Source: an uncultured Eubacterium sp. (lineage in GTDB: Bacteria; Bacillota_A; Clostridia; Lachnospirales; Lachnospiraceae). From it: 11,691 nucleotides of DNA. This document shows, piece after piece, positions 1 through 5,739 of this stretch (positions are counted from its first letter, which is position 1; every line of letters begins with the position of its first letter). The stretch is taken from assembly GCA_948468465.1 (NCBI GenBank), contig CAOKJJ010000159.1, forward strand, positions 1 through 11,691, given 5' to 3'. Under the pieces are notes generated by a model, which ran no database searches, was not told the origin of the DNA, and saw nothing but the letters and a program-made list of their open reading frames with translations. The position numbers and the translations under genes are program-made.

Positions 1-76
1 ACATTCTTCCAACGTCACCGAAATCCAGGCCCCGCCCCTCATCCAGCTGGTTTTGACTGGCTTTACGAAAATCAAT
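1..76 (-). repeat. Partial copy 1 of a palindromic repeat element (outer 'X' arm)
   Basis: This is the outer part of one arm of a palindromic element whose remainder lies left of the window. Its first 20 bases are an exact reverse complement of 301-320, and the similarity continues with substitutions to about 76 against 245-300. Together 1-76 and 245-320 form a long imperfect inverted repeat around an AT-rich spacer at 77-244. It shares the CCGAAATCCAGGCCCCGCCCC block with the copy at the far end of the window, where that block appears reverse-complemented near 11575-11600. No coding frame is evident. The arm identity is read directly from the sequence; calling it part of a mobile or dispersed family is inference. 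Confidence 0.75.
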
Positions 77-244
77 GGCGTTAAACTGTTGTATATTCCT
101 ATGATTTCGTTGAACAGATATTACGATGGCTGACAGGAATACCAGCTGATCTTTGCAATATTACTGATAGTATTTCTTTTATGTAGCTATTTAAATCCAC
201 TGCGAAATTTTAACAGATGCAGATTATTTCTTAAGTGTTCTCGA
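77..244. other. AT-rich spacer between two inverted element copies, no gene seen
   Basis: This stretch is noticeably more AT-rich than the flanking repeat arms. I see no open frame with a ribosome site, no tRNA-like fold and no strong promoter. It forms the loop between the inverted arms at 1-76 and 245-320. It could be old intergenic DNA caught between two element insertions. Confidence 0.5.
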
Positions 245-551
245 ATTTTCACGTAAAGCCTGTGAAAACCAGCCGGGTGAGGGGGAAATGGCCTGGCTTG
301 CGGTGACGTTGGAAGAATGTTCAGAAGTTCTTGACATTATGCTCTGTAACTTAGGGGCGCAGCCCAGCGTCGCTTTTAGCCACTGGCTGTAGGCCAGGGG
401 CGGACTACGCGACGCGACCGGACGGAGCCATCACGTCAATGCAGAATGTCTAGAAATTCTTAACATTCTGGAGTAGGAGCCGCAAGCCAGGCCATTTCCC
501 ACTCACCCGGCGTCCGCATAGCCAACAAAAAAAACGCAACACAATGTCAAT
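245..551 (+). repeat. Complete copy 2 of the palindromic repeat element (~307 bp)
   Basis: Two arms, about 245-382 and 398-551, are arranged head to head around a small central hairpin, CTGGC (383-387)/GCCAG (393-397). The outer arm blocks 272-303 and 480-511 are reverse complements at 31 of 32 positions. Each arm carries its own local hairpin: AATGTTCAGA...TCTTGACATT at 316-338, and CAGAATG...CATTCTG at 443-471. The two outer ends differ. The left (X) end matches copy 1 to about base 245. The right (Y) end matches copy 3 out to AATGTCAAT at 543-551. There is no transposase frame inside, so if mobile it would be a non-autonomous, MITE-like or REP-like element. It could also be a long structured RNA or a cruciform. 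Boundaries are estimated from where similarity between copies stops. Confidence 0.8.
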
Positions 552-590
552 AATGTTTCGTTTCTGGTTCATCGCAAAAAAGTCAAATAC

Positions 591-650
591 CTGGAGTTTC
601 CGAAATCCAGTCTTCGTTTTTCAACCAGTGCCTGGATACCCAACAAAAAT
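591..650 (+). repeat. Eroded fragment of the element's Y arm
   Basis: The run from CTGGAGT (591) through CCGAAATCCAG (601-611) to about 650 aligns with the Y arm seen in copy 3. Shared landmarks in the same order are CTGGAGT, CCGAAATCCAG, CCAG and then a CCAA-plus-A-run. Many C positions of the intact arm are T here, as expected for a decayed copy. It lies only 40 bases from the Y end of copy 2 and ends beside the operator of the GntR gene. The match is imperfect and was aligned by eye. Confidence 0.5.
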
Positions 651-656
651 TAAAGC

Positions 657-705
657 AAACAGTATAAAACAGTTGACAACAGTTATGCGCTGTTATATAC
701 TGTTT
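657..705 (+). promoter_or_regulatory. Sigma-A promoter inside a large inverted-repeat operator
   Basis: TTGACA at 673-678 and TATACT at 696-701 are separated by exactly 17 bases, a near-consensus housekeeping promoter. It sits inside an inverted repeat with 16-base half-sites, AAACAGTATAAAACAG (657-672) and CTGTTATATACTGTTT (690-705), which match at 15 of 16 positions when one is reverse-complemented. The left half abuts the -35 box and the right half covers the -10 box, so a bound dimer or tetramer would block RNA polymerase. The adjacent GntR/YtrA-type gene is the obvious candidate ligand; autoregulation is typical of that subfamily but is inferred here. Confidence 0.8.
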
Positions 706-725
706 ACAACGAAGGAGGGAAGCCA

Positions 726-1097
726 ATGAATATTATCATCAATAATTCTTCGATGCAGCCCATCTATGAACAGATCGTTTTACAGATAAAGGCTAAAATT
801 ATGAACGGAGAATTAAAGGAAGAAACCATGCTCCCATCAGTTCGTGCTTTAGCAAAAGAAATAAAGGTCAGTGCACTGACTGTAAAAAAAGCATATGACG
901 CGCTGGAAGAGGAAGGGTTTGTGGTTACGGTGCACGGGAAGGGCAGCTTTATCACGCTTGCGAACCAGGCGCTGATGCTGGAGGAGAAAAAGAAGGAAAT
1001 AGAAGCTGATTTGGAAATGGCCATCCGAAAAGGCAGAAGCTGTGGGATGAGCAATGAAGAGCTCACAATGATGTTTCAGATTGTGCTGGAGGATTAA
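726..1097 (+). CDS. GntR family transcriptional regulator, YtrA subfamily
   Basis: A 123-residue DNA-binding regulator, the normal short length for the YtrA subgroup. The N-terminal winged helix-turn-helix spans about residues 10-77, with the typical MQPIYEQI opening, a LPSVRALAKEIKVSALTVKKAY core (about 36-57) and a GKGSF wing near residues 71-75. Only about 45 residues follow, a short helical tail likely used for dimerisation, so there is no large effector-binding domain. The ATG has a strong AAGGAGGGA site at 712-720. It heads an operon with an ABC ATPase (3-base gap) and an ABC-2 permease, the standard arrangement for YtrA-type regulators, which repress their own transporter operons and are often induced by envelope-active compounds. 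The inverted-repeat operator just upstream supports autorepression. Family assignment is firm; the inducer is unknown. Confidence 0.93.
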   Translation: MNIIINNSSMQPIYEQIVLQIKAKIMNGELKEETMLPSVRALAKEIKVSALTVKKAYDALEEEGFVVTVHGKGSFITLANQALMLEEKKKEIEADLEMAIRKGRSCGMSNEELTMMFQIVLED

Positions 1098-1100
1098 AAG

Positions 1101-1949
1101 ATGCTGAGATTAGACAAAGTACAAAAACATTACAAGGATTTTGAACTGGAATGTTCGCTGGAAGTATCAAAAGGATGTGTGACCGGGCTGATTGGAAAAA
1201 ACGGTGCAGGAAAAAGTACGACGTTTAAGCTGATTCTGGGACTTGCATATCCGGACGTCGGTATGATACAGGTGTTTGGAAGACCGGTGCAGGAGATTGG
1301 AAGGCGTGAGAAAGAAAAGATCGGAGTGGTACTGGCAGACTCGGGATTCAGCGATTATTTGAGCGTGAAGGATATTGCGGCTGTGCTTGCGGCAACGTAT
1401 GATGCATTTGAAAAAGAGGAGTTTTTGAAAAAATGCCAGAGATTTCAGCTGCCGTTAGATAAACGGACGAAGGAATTTTCGACTGGCATGAAACGAAAGC
1501 TTCAGGTGCTTGCGGCGATTTCACATCGCGCGGAACTGCTTATTTTAGACGAGCCGACAGCCGGGCTGGACGTAATAGCCAGAGATGAGCTGCTTGAGAT
1601 GCTGCGGGAGTATATGGAGCAGGAGGGGCGTTCGATTTTGATTAGTTCTCATATTTCGAGTGATCTGGAAGGATTTTGTGATGACCTGTATATGATTGAC
1701 GATGGAAAGATTATTTTGCATGAAGAGACGGATGTGCTGCTGGGAGAATACGCGCTGCTGAAAATGACAGAGCAGCAGTATGCGAAACTGGATCGGAAGT
1801 ATGTACTGCGGTCGAAAAAGGAACCTTTCGGCATAAGCTGTCTGACCAATCAGAAACAGTTTTATATGGAAAATTATCCTGAGCTTACGGTGGAAAAAGG
1901 GAATATTGATGAATTGATTATGATGATGGTAAGAGGTGAGGAAAAATGA
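1101..1949 (+). CDS. ABC transporter ATP-binding protein
   Basis: A 282-residue cytoplasmic ATPase subunit that would power the permease encoded next. Visible motifs are Walker A GKNGAGKST (residues 32-40), a degenerate signature STGMKRKL (127-134), Walker B LLILDEP (146-152), D-loop AGLD (154-157) and switch histidine H184. The segment after the Walker A domain, IGVVLADSGF (74-83), lacks the usual Q-loop glutamine, a deviation also familiar in BcrA/YtrB-like ATPases. After about residue 215 a C-terminal extension of roughly 65 residues follows, as is common in this subfamily. The gene starts 3 bases after the GntR stop and its stop overlaps the permease start (ATGA), so translation is likely coupled. 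The substrate is not determinable; antibiotic or envelope-stress detoxification is the usual guess for GntR-linked cassettes of this type. Confidence 0.93.
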   Translation: MLRLDKVQKHYKDFELECSLEVSKGCVTGLIGKNGAGKSTTFKLILGLAYPDVGMIQVFGRPVQEIGRREKEKIGVVLADSGFSDYLSVKDIAAVLAATYDAFEKEEFLKKCQRFQLPLDKRTKEFSTGMKRKLQVLAAISHRAELLILDEPTAGLDVIARDELLEMLREYMEQEGRSILISSHISSDLEGFCDDLYMIDDGKIILHEETDVLLGEYALLKMTEQQYAKLDRKYVLRSKKEPFGISCLTNQKQFYMENYPELTVEKGNIDELIMMMVRGEEK

Positions 1950-2599
1950 AGGGTTTATTGATAAAAGATCTGAAACTGCTGAAATCACAGAAATTATTTA
2001 TCACAATTATCGCGGTCATCTGCTGTTATTTTGTAATTACAGAAAAACTGCAGTTTGCGATGACTTATGCGGCAATCATATTTTCGATGTTGGTAATCAG
2101 TACGGTGAATTATGATGATGATAAAAATGGAATGAGCTTTATCTTAACATTTCCGATCAGCCGTAAGATGTATGTATTGGAAAAATATGTGTTAGGAATG
2201 TTATTCATGGCAGTGATACTGGCAGTGGAAAGTATATTTATGATGGTAGCGACAGCGGTAAAGGCGGCGTCTTATGCTCCGTACGATTGGTTTTCTGCAA
2301 TTTTGAGCTTTTTGCTCTCGTCATCCCTGATTCTTTCGGCTACTTTGCCGTTCCAGATAAAGTACGGTGCGGAAAAGGGGAGAATGGTACTGGTGACTGT
2401 ATTCATATGTATGGGCATTGCAGCATATAGTTTACGGCAGGTGTTCAAAGCGCTGAACATAGATTTAACAGAGGTGATAGAGAAGGTTGCAAGCGCGGGA
2501 GCTTTAGAGGTGGCAATTTTTACAATAGCTTTATCTTTTGGAATGATGGCGGTTTCCTATCTGCTGTCTGCAGCCGCGATCAAAAGAAAACAGTTTTAA
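1946..2599 (+). CDS. ABC-2 type transporter permease
   Basis: A 217-residue integral membrane protein with about six hydrophobic segments, roughly residues 17-32, 37-54, 83-107, 115-135, 146-163 and 185-211. The cytoplasmic N-terminus, MKGLLIKDLKLLKSQK, is typical of ABC-2 permeases (the 'ABC2_membrane_5' type). The motif FPISRKMYVLEKYVLG (residues 70-85) is a conserved coupling segment in this family. It overlaps the ATPase gene by 4 bases and ends at a strong hairpin, so it is the last gene of the GntR operon. It presumably pairs with the upstream ATPase as a homodimeric permease. Direction and substrate of transport are unknown. Confidence 0.88.
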   Translation: MKGLLIKDLKLLKSQKLFITIIAVICCYFVITEKLQFAMTYAAIIFSMLVISTVNYDDDKNGMSFILTFPISRKMYVLEKYVLGMLFMAVILAVESIFMMVATAVKAASYAPYDWFSAILSFLLSSSLILSATLPFQIKYGAEKGRMVLVTVFICMGIAAYSLRQVFKALNIDLTEVIEKVASAGALEVAIFTIALSFGMMAVSYLLSAAAIKRKQF

Positions 2600-2615
2600 A
2601 TAGTTTCATAGCCGG

Positions 2616-2654
2616 ATGCTGCGGCTGGCAGTATGAATGAGCCAGCCGCGGCAT
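2616..2654. terminator. Hairpin terminator shared by the ABC operon and feoAB
   Basis: ATGCTGCGGCTGGC (2616-2629) pairs with GCCAGCCGCGGCAT (2641-2654) around an 11-base loop, with a single mismatch in 14 pairs. It lies 16 bases after the permease stop and 8 bases beyond the feoB stop on the other strand, so it is placed to end both convergent operons. No clear T-tract follows in either direction, so termination efficiency is uncertain. Confidence 0.7.
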
Positions 2655-2662
2655 TAGATCGG

Positions 2663-4714
2663 TCACATGATCAGCAGACCGATCCGGTATACAAAAAAAG
2701 TAACGATCCATGCTGCGGCAAGCTGGAACAAAGTGACGAACGCTGTCCAGCCCCAGCTGCCGGATTCCTTATGTATGGTAGCCAGTGTGGCGGCACATGG
2801 AATATAGAGCAGACAAAACACCATCAGGCAGTATGCGTTCAGAGGGCCAAATCCAATGCTGCGAAGTACTTGTGAAAAAGTCGCCATTCCTGATGCGGAG
2901 TTTGCGTTTACAATTCCAAATAAAACGGCGCAGCTGGATACGACGACTTCTTTCGCGGAGATACCCGCAATGAGCGCTACCGCGATCTGCCAGAATCCAA
3001 GACCGACTGGTGCAAAGATCGGTACAAGCAGCTTTCCGATCATAGCGCCAAATCCTTCGGATAAATCCGGAGCATATCCGTGCGGACCGAAATTTAACAA
3101 CATCCAAATAAGCAGTGTTGCGAGAAAAATGGTCGTGCCTGCTTTTCCGAGATAATCTTTGACTTTATCCCATACATAAATGCTGACTGTACGTGCATCC
3201 GGAAGCTTGTATTCCGGAAGCTCAATCAACAGATAGTTTGCGCTTTTTTCCCGGTCGATCAAATGCAGGATCAAGGATACGAAAATAGCTACCGCAATGC
3301 CGATCAGGTACATGGAATAGGCGGCGAGCATCGCATGCTTTCCGAAAAACATTTCTGCGAACAGGATATAAATGGTCAGGCGCGCGTTGCAGCTCATAAA
3401 AGGGGTGACGAGCATGACTTTGTAGCGGTCTCTTTTGCTTTCCAGCGCACGGGATGCCATAATGGCTGGAACCGTGCAGCCAAAACCAAGCAGCATAGGG
3501 ATAAATGCTTTGCCGGATAAGCCGAGCCTGCTCATCAATCCTTCCATAACATAGGCGACACGTGCCATATAGCCGCTGTCTTCTAAAAATGCAAGGGCCA
3601 GAAACAAAATAAATATATTTGGCAAAAATGTGACGATGGTACCGACACCGCCGATAATTCCTTCTACGATGAGTGACTGTACGATTGCATGGGTATGTAT
3701 GGCTGTAAGGCCGTGTACCGTTATGGAGGAAAGCCCGTCGATGGCTGTTTCGAAGTACCCTTTGATCCAGTCGCCGACAGCAAAAGTCAGGAAAAATACG
3801 ACTGCCATAATGCCGAGGAAAATCGGGATGCCGAATATGCGGTCGGTCAGAACCTTATCTACCCGCTCGGTAAACTGGTCCTGCCTTTTTTTATGAAGAA
3901 GCACTTCATTAATAATTTCTTCGATAAAGTCATATTTTTCATTGATAATTTGTGATTCATAATTGTGATTTAATATATTTGGCAGTTCCAGCGGATATTT
4001 TTGGCAGATTTCGGTATCCTGTTCCAATAATTTTATGGCATGCCAGCGGTAGTTGCTGATATCCGGATATTTTTTTTGCAGAGCTGAAATAATCTGATCT
4101 ATGTTATCTTCTATTTCGTCTGAGTAGACCATGGCAAATTCTGAATGATGGTCATGCGCGTGATGCGCGGTGCTTTTGTGATGGTGAATCAGGCTGTCCG
4201 GGTCTGTATGTCCTTTGTGGTGGGCGGCTGCGTGCAGCAGGGAGTCCAGGCCGGTACGTTTTCTGGCGGATACGGGAAGGACCGGGATGCCGAGCATTTC
4301 AGGCAGACGGTGCAGGTCAATTTCCATGCCGCGTTTTTCCACAATGTCCATCATATTCAAAGCAAGTACAACGGGCTTGCCAAGCTCTAAGATCTGCAGC
4401 GTCAGATACAGGTTTCGCTCAAGGGAGGAAGCGTCCGCCACATTAATAATCACATCAACCTCATCGCTTAGTATAAATTGTCTGGATACAGTTTCTTCCA
4501 TTGTATAAGAAGTCAGGCTGTAGGTGCCAGGCAGGTCGACCAGCCGGATGTTCAGATCGTGATCGCGGATCGCGCTTTCTACTTTTTCTACTGTAACGCC
4601 AGGCCAGTTGGCGACTTTTAAATTGGCGCCGGTATAAGCATTAAATAATGTCGTTTTGCCGCAGTTCGGATTTCCGATAAATCCGATTGTTAAGTTCTCT
4701 TTCAAGATTTTCAC
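2663..4714 (-). CDS. feoB: Ferrous iron transport protein B
   Basis: A 683-residue GTPase-permease for Fe(II) uptake across the cytoplasmic membrane. The N-terminal G domain shows G1 GNPNCGKT (14-21), G2 PGVT (38-41), G3 DLPG (60-63), G4 NMMD (120-123) and G5 SAR (149-151). A histidine-rich stretch (about 161-190) follows, then helical linker sequence, then the transport core from about residue 290. Two Gate-type repeats are recognisable, including FGCTVPAIMASRALESKRDR (411-430) and later SAKEVVVSS (586-594). Length is normal for Firmicutes. The start needs care: the frame opens at GTG (4712-4714) overlapping the feoA TGA. However, the only good ribosome site, GAGGTG at 4712-4717, spans that codon and is better spaced for a TTG at 4703-4705, which would give 680 residues. 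It ends at the shared hairpin. Function is confident; no feoC is visible. Confidence 0.97.
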   Translation of the reverse strand: MKILKENLTIGFIGNPNCGKTTLFNAYTGANLKVANWPGVTVEKVESAIRDHDLNIRLVDLPGTYSLTSYTMEETVSRQFILSDEVDVIINVADASSLERNLYLTLQILELGKPVVLALNMMDIVEKRGMEIDLHRLPEMLGIPVLPVSARKRTGLDSLLHAAAHHKGHTDPDSLIHHHKSTAHHAHDHHSEFAMVYSDEIEDNIDQIISALQKKYPDISNYRWHAIKLLEQDTEICQKYPLELPNILNHNYESQIINEKYDFIEEIINEVLLHKKRQDQFTERVDKVLTDRIFGIPIFLGIMAVVFFLTFAVGDWIKGYFETAIDGLSSITVHGLTAIHTHAIVQSLIVEGIIGGVGTIVTFLPNIFILFLALAFLEDSGYMARVAYVMEGLMSRLGLSGKAFIPMLLGFGCTVPAIMASRALESKRDRYKVMLVTPFMSCNARLTIYILFAEMFFGKHAMLAAYSMYLIGIAVAIFVSLILHLIDREKSANYLLIELPEYKLPDARTVSIYVWDKVKDYLGKAGTTIFLATLLIWMLLNFGPHGYAPDLSEGFGAMIGKLLVPIFAPVGLGFWQIAVALIAGISAKEVVVSSCAVLFGIVNANSASGMATFSQVLRSIGFGPLNAYCLMVFCLLYIPCAATLATIHKESGSWGWTAFVTLFQLAAAWIVTFFVYRIGLLIM

Positions 4715-4935
4715 CTCGCTTCGCGTACTGTAATATTTTTTGTCATATTATAACCGAGTGCAAACCGGGTTCCACGCAGTTTGATGATCATAATCCCTTT
4801 GCCTTTGCGGTTTAGCACAGATATGACAGATTCTTTTGTCATTCCAAGCGCTTCCAGCCGCCTTTCCATTTGAAAGGGCAGATGGATTTGTTCAACGATG
4901 CAGCTTTGTCCTTTCTGAATATCTTTTAAAAGCAT
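4711..4935 (-). CDS. feoA: Ferrous iron transport protein A
   Basis: A 74-residue SH3-like cytosolic partner of FeoB. Family landmarks are the RRLEALGM motif (about residues 25-32) and the C-terminal hydrophobic strands around IMIIKLRGTRFALGYNMTKNI. The open frame extends upstream to 5094, but the ATG at 4933-4935 is chosen because GGAGGT lies 6 bases upstream (4942-4947) and the protein then has the usual family length with no odd N-terminal tail. Its TGA overlaps the feoB start, so translation of the pair is coupled. FeoA is thought to support FeoB function or its GTPase cycle. The operon is likely transcribed from the promoter at 4982-5009. Confidence 0.95.
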   Translation of the reverse strand: MLLKDIQKGQSCIVEQIHLPFQMERRLEALGMTKESVISVLNRKGKGIMIIKLRGTRFALGYNMTKNITVREAR

Positions 4936-4981
4936 ATGGGACACCTCCTGGTTAGATGTATAGTATTTTATGTCTTTATTT

Positions 4982-5009
4982 ATTATAACCTTTTTTTCCA
5001 GATGTACAA
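4982..5009 (-). promoter_or_regulatory. Probable feoAB promoter
   Basis: On the minus strand, TTGTAC (5004-5009) and a perfect TATAAT (4982-4987) are separated by 16 bases, about 47 bases upstream of the feoA ATG. A 7-base inverted repeat, TTCCAGA (4996-5002)/TCTGGAA (5020-5026), overlaps and flanks the -35 box and could be an operator. It does not match a Fur or DtxR consensus that I recognise, so the regulator is not named. Confidence 0.65.
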
Positions 5010-5289
5010 TAACCATTTTTCTGGAACGAGAGTGTGTCTTAAAATTGTTAGTAATAGACAAATATGCATATATAAATTTAGATATTTGTAACAAAATGAA
5101 ATTTTGGGGATGGACAGTCTTATGAATATATAGTAAAATTTATACCAAGAAATCGAAAGCACATGCCAGCTTGTAACTTTAAGTAGGCAAAACTGGATTG
5201 TACTCACGGAAAATAATAGGTCGTTTGGTGGTTATTGAATGAGTATAATGCAGTTATTTTTATGTTGAAAAACAAGGAGGACAAAATTT
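5010..5289 (+). promoter_or_regulatory. AT-rich upstream region of ptsH with a candidate -10 box
   Basis: Apart from the feoAB promoter, this intergenic stretch holds no gene that I can support. A perfect TATAAT at 5244-5249, preceded by TGAG, lies 40 bases upstream of the ptsH ATG. The hexamer 17 bases further up (TCGTTT, 5221-5226) is a poor -35 box, so the promoter may need an activator or the call may be incomplete. The ribosome site AAGGAGG is at 5274-5280. Confidence 0.45.
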
Positions 5290-5547
5290 ATGAAATCATT
5301 TAACTATGTCATTACCGATGAACAGGGCGTACATGCCAGACCAGCTGGAATACTTGTGAAAGAGGCTAAGAAGTATGCGTCTAAGATCACAATCAGCGCA
5401 GGCGGAAAAAATGCGGAAGCTACAAAGCTGATGGCTATTATGAGCATGGGCATTAAAAAAGGTACAGAAATTACAGTTTCCGTAGAAGGTGATGACGAAG
5501 CAACAGCAGCAGCAGATATGGAAAAATTTTTCAAGGAGAATCTGTAA
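5290..5547 (+). CDS. ptsH: HPr family phosphocarrier protein lacking the Ser46 site
   Basis: An 85-residue protein, the usual HPr length. HPr carries phosphate from enzyme I to the sugar-specific enzyme II proteins of the PTS in the cytoplasm. The active-site segment GVHARPAG (13-20) places the phosphorylated histidine at residue 15. Counting in register with Bacillus HPr (GK at 39-40, MS at 51-52), residue 46 is Lys in ATKLMAIMSMGI. The serine that HPr kinase modifies in Firmicutes for catabolite repression is therefore absent; Thr45 is adjacent. The downstream helix and MSMGIKKG turn are intact. It stands alone, with no ptsI (enzyme I) gene following, so it may be the main HPr of the cell or a second paralogue. 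An AAGGAGG site 9 bases upstream of the ATG supports good expression. Confidence 0.92.
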   Translation: MKSFNYVITDEQGVHARPAGILVKEAKKYASKITISAGGKNAEATKLMAIMSMGIKKGTEITVSVEGDDEATAAADMEKFFKENL

Positions 5548-5593
5548 CAGTCTGTAATAAAGGCGTCTATCAGCTTATGAAAGCCTGTTGATC

Positions 5594-5629
5594 AAGGACA
5601 AAATTAAGGATAAGATCAAGGATAAAATC
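5594..5629 (+). repeat. Three tandem 12-bp units
   Basis: AAGGACAAAATT, AAGGATAAGATC and AAGGATAAAATC follow one another directly, with a partial AAG after them. The array lies between ptsH and the HAD gene. It reads in one plus frame as a repeated lysine/aspartate/isoleucine pattern, but that frame has no ribosome site. No function is assigned. Confidence 0.7.
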
Positions 5630-5739
5630 AAGATATTAACGAAAAAATGGAAACTACAGTTTGCCGCATTTGGACGAATCGCACGAACAGATTCCCGGAT
5701 GCGGCAGCTTTGTATGTAAACATTGAAATGAGGGAAGAT

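Noticed and set aside
1..551. CRISPR array
   Set aside because: The repeats are inverted, long and few, with no regular spacers and no cas genes.
544..729. 61-residue open frame upstream of the GntR gene
   Set aside because: It runs through the eroded repeat, promoter and operator, has no ribosome site and resembles no family; it overlaps the real start region.
4936..5094. N-terminal extension of feoA
   Set aside because: The extension includes the ribosome site and the promoter -10 region, and the 74-residue form starting at 4935 matches FeoA length.
4936..5289. Riboswitch upstream of feoAB or ptsH
   Set aside because: No recognisable conserved riboswitch core was found on either strand; the region is AT-rich with only promoter-like signals and a short inverted repeat.
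5588..5719. Small lysine-rich frame covering the 12-bp tandem units
   Set aside because: It would need a TTG start without a ribosome site, and the composition is explained by the tandem repeat; kept only as an observation.
5647..5739. 31-residue N-terminal extension of the HAD hydrolase
   Set aside because: No ribosome site at 5647 and no family similarity; the ATG at 5740 has AGGGA and begins at the motif I strand.
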